DNA from: Candidatus Poseidonia sp.
Lineage (GTDB): Archaea > Thermoplasmatota > Poseidoniia > Poseidoniales > Poseidoniaceae
Reading direction: 5' to 3'
Length of the DNA stretch: 64,000 nucleotides
NCBI GenBank assembly: GCA_022426155.1
Contig: JAKMEE010000047.1
Span: 88,491 to 152,490 of the forward strand
The position numbers and the translations under genes are program-made. The notes under the pieces were generated by a model. That model saw nothing but the letters and a program-made list of their open reading frames with translations, had not been told where the DNA came from and did not search any database. Shown here piece by piece: positions 62,001-64,000 of the stretch; positions within the stretch are counted from its first letter, which is position 1, and every line of letters begins with the position of its first letter.

Positions 62001-63989
62001 TCATTCAGCAGTGGTATCTTCATCGGATTCGGCTTCAGCGTCTTCCTCAGAGGTATCATCGACGGCAGATTCCATTGCCCCATCATGATCCTTCATCTCA
62101 TCTTCTTCGGATTCGACAGGAGCAGAGGCGGTGATCACCATGCCAGCCATTATGAGGCAGATTCCAGCCAACCAGAATATCATGGTGAGGAAATCAATCG
62201 GATGGTCAAAGTTCGTCCAATAGGTCATAAATTGCTGGTTCGTGACGATAGCACTTTCCATTTCTTCTGCATCTTCGTCGCCGATGGTTGAAGAGGATTC
62301 GATTTGGAACACTGGAACCAAATCGGTCATGCTTGGTTCACTTGCCTGATTGGTATGGGCTCGTGTGTCCAAGTAGAAGATGGTCGTGGAATCTCCCGCA
62401 ATAATGAGGCCAGAGAGTTGCTCTACTTCCATGGTGATCTCACTACCCAAGTACACGGGGAGCGCTCCAGGTGTTGCATCAAGCAGGGTGTAGGTCTCCA
62501 AGAGGTTGGCTTGGATGGAACGCTTGGTTGGGTCCACTGAAGCAGTACAAGTATTAACAGGGATGTTCTTCACAGTTCCAGTTCCAACACAGGAGATCTC
62601 AGCGATGGCATATCCGCTCACGTCAACAAGGTCACCAGTTCCAGTCACGAATCCTCCTGTGGTATTGGCAAGGGATTCTTGCGTGATGAGGCCGTAGGTA
62701 GCAGCGTACATGGCATCGTTGCGCCATGAGAGTTGTGCAGACCCGTCTTCAAGCAAGGTTTCTCCTTTGTCACAAGTATCGACTTCTCCAGTACACATGG
62801 TGTAGTTGGTTCCGTCACCGTTTGCAATGCCTGCTGAACCGTAGTATGTTTCATTGGTCTCAAGCGAAAGCCAACTGCCAGTTGCAGCGTCTTGCCAGCC
62901 CAGTAACCAACTGTTGAAGGATTGAGTCAGGTACGGCATTGCACCAATCGACATGAGGTAGCCGGGAACCCTTGCATCAGAGGTGGTTCCGTAAACCCCG
63001 GCCTTAGCAGGGTCTCCCATCATGAGTAATCGCATGGCGGAAGATACATTTTCATCCACACCGTAAATTGTGCTGATCGTGGTTTCATTCCAAGGCAAGG
63101 AATTTCCATCAAAGATTGGAGGTGTCTGGCCTGAAAGTTCTCCGTACAGGAACAAGACTGCACCTGATTGGGTTGTAAGGCCGAAGGTTTCTGAATAAAG
63201 GATGTGACCCGACAATGCAGGGTCCAGTTCAATGGCATCTCTGCCCAACGCTTCCCAAAGGCTTTGTCCGCCTTCCAGTCCGATGTTGAGGCTCGTAGAG
63301 AGATAGCCTCCGTTCAACGGGTCTTCTGCTCCGAAGGATGTGTTGACGAATAGAGAAGCGGTCATGTCGCCGCTGCCGCCGAGGAGAATCATCGGCAACG
63401 AGGAGGAGTCGTTGAACCATTCTGTGACCCACGTTGCGACTTGACTGAGCGTGGCTGTGTCTTGAATACCGGTTGTGTTCATGGCGTCCTGCATGTTACC
63501 TGCTGCCATATTGGCCAGAAACTTGGCCGCCCCGTTGTCTGTTTTGTCCTCACTGATTTCCAAGAGACCCGTGATCTTGTCATCTCCTGGTGCGCCAAAG
63601 AGCATGCCCATGGCGGCGGTGTTGTCCATCGTGATGCCCAAATAGCTGAGTCTGGTGGCAGCGTTGACGGCTGTTCCGGATTCGTCCAGCATCCAGTCAG
63701 CATCTCCACCCCCGAGGCCTGCAAACGTCATGCCGACGCCTGCACACATGGCCCAGTCTCGCGCAATCGTCATTTCGAAGTCAGGAATGGTTTCGTTGAG
63801 CATGGCCATGTATCCCCAAATTGTGGCTCGAGTCATGGTACCGCTGTTGGCTGAATCGGCCATGATGGTAGTGGCGTTCTCGGTTGGGAAGGAACTGCAA
63901 TGGCCTGCAAGCATGGTCGTACCAAGAGCACCGGTAAGGGAGAGGTCTTCGCCACCCGGGCCCATAGCATCGTAGAATGCATAACTCAT
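62001..63989 (-). CDS. Large membrane-anchored surface protein, probably 5' partial
   Basis: The frame is open toward the window edge and the visible N-terminus (MSYAFYDAMG) has no signal peptide, so the true start is likely outside. The 662 residues form an Asn/Gly/Thr-rich ectodomain with several Cys, then a single helix (FLTMIFWLAGICLIMAGMVITA) and a strongly acidic cytosolic tail (DTSEEDAEAESDEDTTAE). The arrangement recalls DUF3068/PorA-like or CD36-like membrane proteins, but this assignment is weak. It resembles the other surface proteins here in topology. Confidence 0.65.
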   Translation of the reverse strand: MSYAFYDAMGPGGEDLSLTGALGTTMLAGHCSSFPTENATTIMADSANSGTMTRATIWGYMAMLNETIPDFEMTIARDWAMCAGVGMTFAGLGGGDADWMLDESGTAVNAATRLSYLGITMDNTAAMGMLFGAPGDDKITGLLEISEDKTDNGAAKFLANMAAGNMQDAMNTTGIQDTATLSQVATWVTEWFNDSSSLPMILLGGSGDMTASLFVNTSFGAEDPLNGGYLSTSLNIGLEGGQSLWEALGRDAIELDPALSGHILYSETFGLTTQSGAVLFLYGELSGQTPPIFDGNSLPWNETTISTIYGVDENVSSAMRLLMMGDPAKAGVYGTTSDARVPGYLMSIGAMPYLTQSFNSWLLGWQDAATGSWLSLETNETYYGSAGIANGDGTNYTMCTGEVDTCDKGETLLEDGSAQLSWRNDAMYAATYGLITQESLANTTGGFVTGTGDLVDVSGYAIAEISCVGTGTVKNIPVNTCTASVDPTKRSIQANLLETYTLLDATPGALPVYLGSEITMEVEQLSGLIIAGDSTTIFYLDTRAHTNQASEPSMTDLVPVFQIESSSTIGDEDAEEMESAIVTNQQFMTYWTNFDHPIDFLTMIFWLAGICLIMAGMVITASAPVESEEDEMKDHDGAMESAVDDTSEEDAEAESDEDTTAE

Positions 63990-64000
63990 GTTAATGCTTG

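Overview
The window looks like a euryarchaeal chromosome segment. The best fit is a marine planktonic lineage such as Marine Group II (Candidatus Poseidoniales), inferred from gene content and not from a marker phylogeny. Archaeal markers are Orc1/Cdc6, PCNA, transcription factor S, a Nop5-fibrillarin pair, CDP-archaeol synthase, a class I archaeal fructose-bisphosphate aldolase, an archaeal phosphopantetheine adenylyltransferase fused to a GTP-dependent dephospho-CoA kinase, and TATA-box promoters close to start codons. Large secreted proteins with thrombospondin type 3, Ig-like and PKD-like repeats, an S8 protease and an M28 peptidase suggest a heterotroph that degrades protein. Both window edges cut genes.

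Layout. 1-8.4 kb: aldolase (5' cut), a small winged-helix protein, an 829-residue winged-helix protein, a structured noncoding stretch, the CoA-biosynthesis fusion, a GT2 glycosyltransferase, a membrane protein and Orc1/Cdc6. 8.4-17 kb: metallo-beta-lactamase (RNase Z-like), CysJ-type flavin reductase module, SLOG protein, biotin carboxylase, PfkB kinase, an unknown membrane protein, a GTPase-dead SelB/EF1A-like protein and an acyl-CoA thioesterase. 17-26.3 kb: a giant surface protein followed by an unknown protein, a divergent TBP-like protein, a TatD-like hydrolase and a second surface protein. 26.4-36.8 kb: a lipid or polyketide megasynthase operon. 36.8-47 kb: MerT-like protein, membrane alpha/beta hydrolase, M28 lipoprotein, CDP-archaeol synthase, tRNA-Gly and a giant subtilisin with TSP3 repeats. 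47-55.5 kb: ABC exporter, a three-gene operon of possible heme-binding surface proteins, a second GT2 and a lipoprotein. 55.6-64 kb: PCNA, TFS, Nop5-fibrillarin-MutM, LysE exporter, a phosphatase-HTH fusion and a surface protein (probably 5' cut).

The outstanding system is the 26.4-36.8 kb operon. It holds a FabI-type enoyl reductase, a ~2,930-residue protein of order KS-AT-(ACP-like)-KS-ACP-ACP-ACP-KR-DH related to PUFA synthases, and an Sfp-type phosphopantetheinyl transferase that overlaps it by ATGA. Together these supply every step of an iterative carrier-protein-dependent acyl synthase, which is unusual in Archaea, whose core membrane lipids are isoprenoid. All three tandem carrier domains have Thr where the phosphopantetheine Ser is expected, each with a different Thr codon. 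Biotin carboxylase, CoA-synthesis and thioesterase genes elsewhere in the window could supply or edit substrates, but that link is inference.
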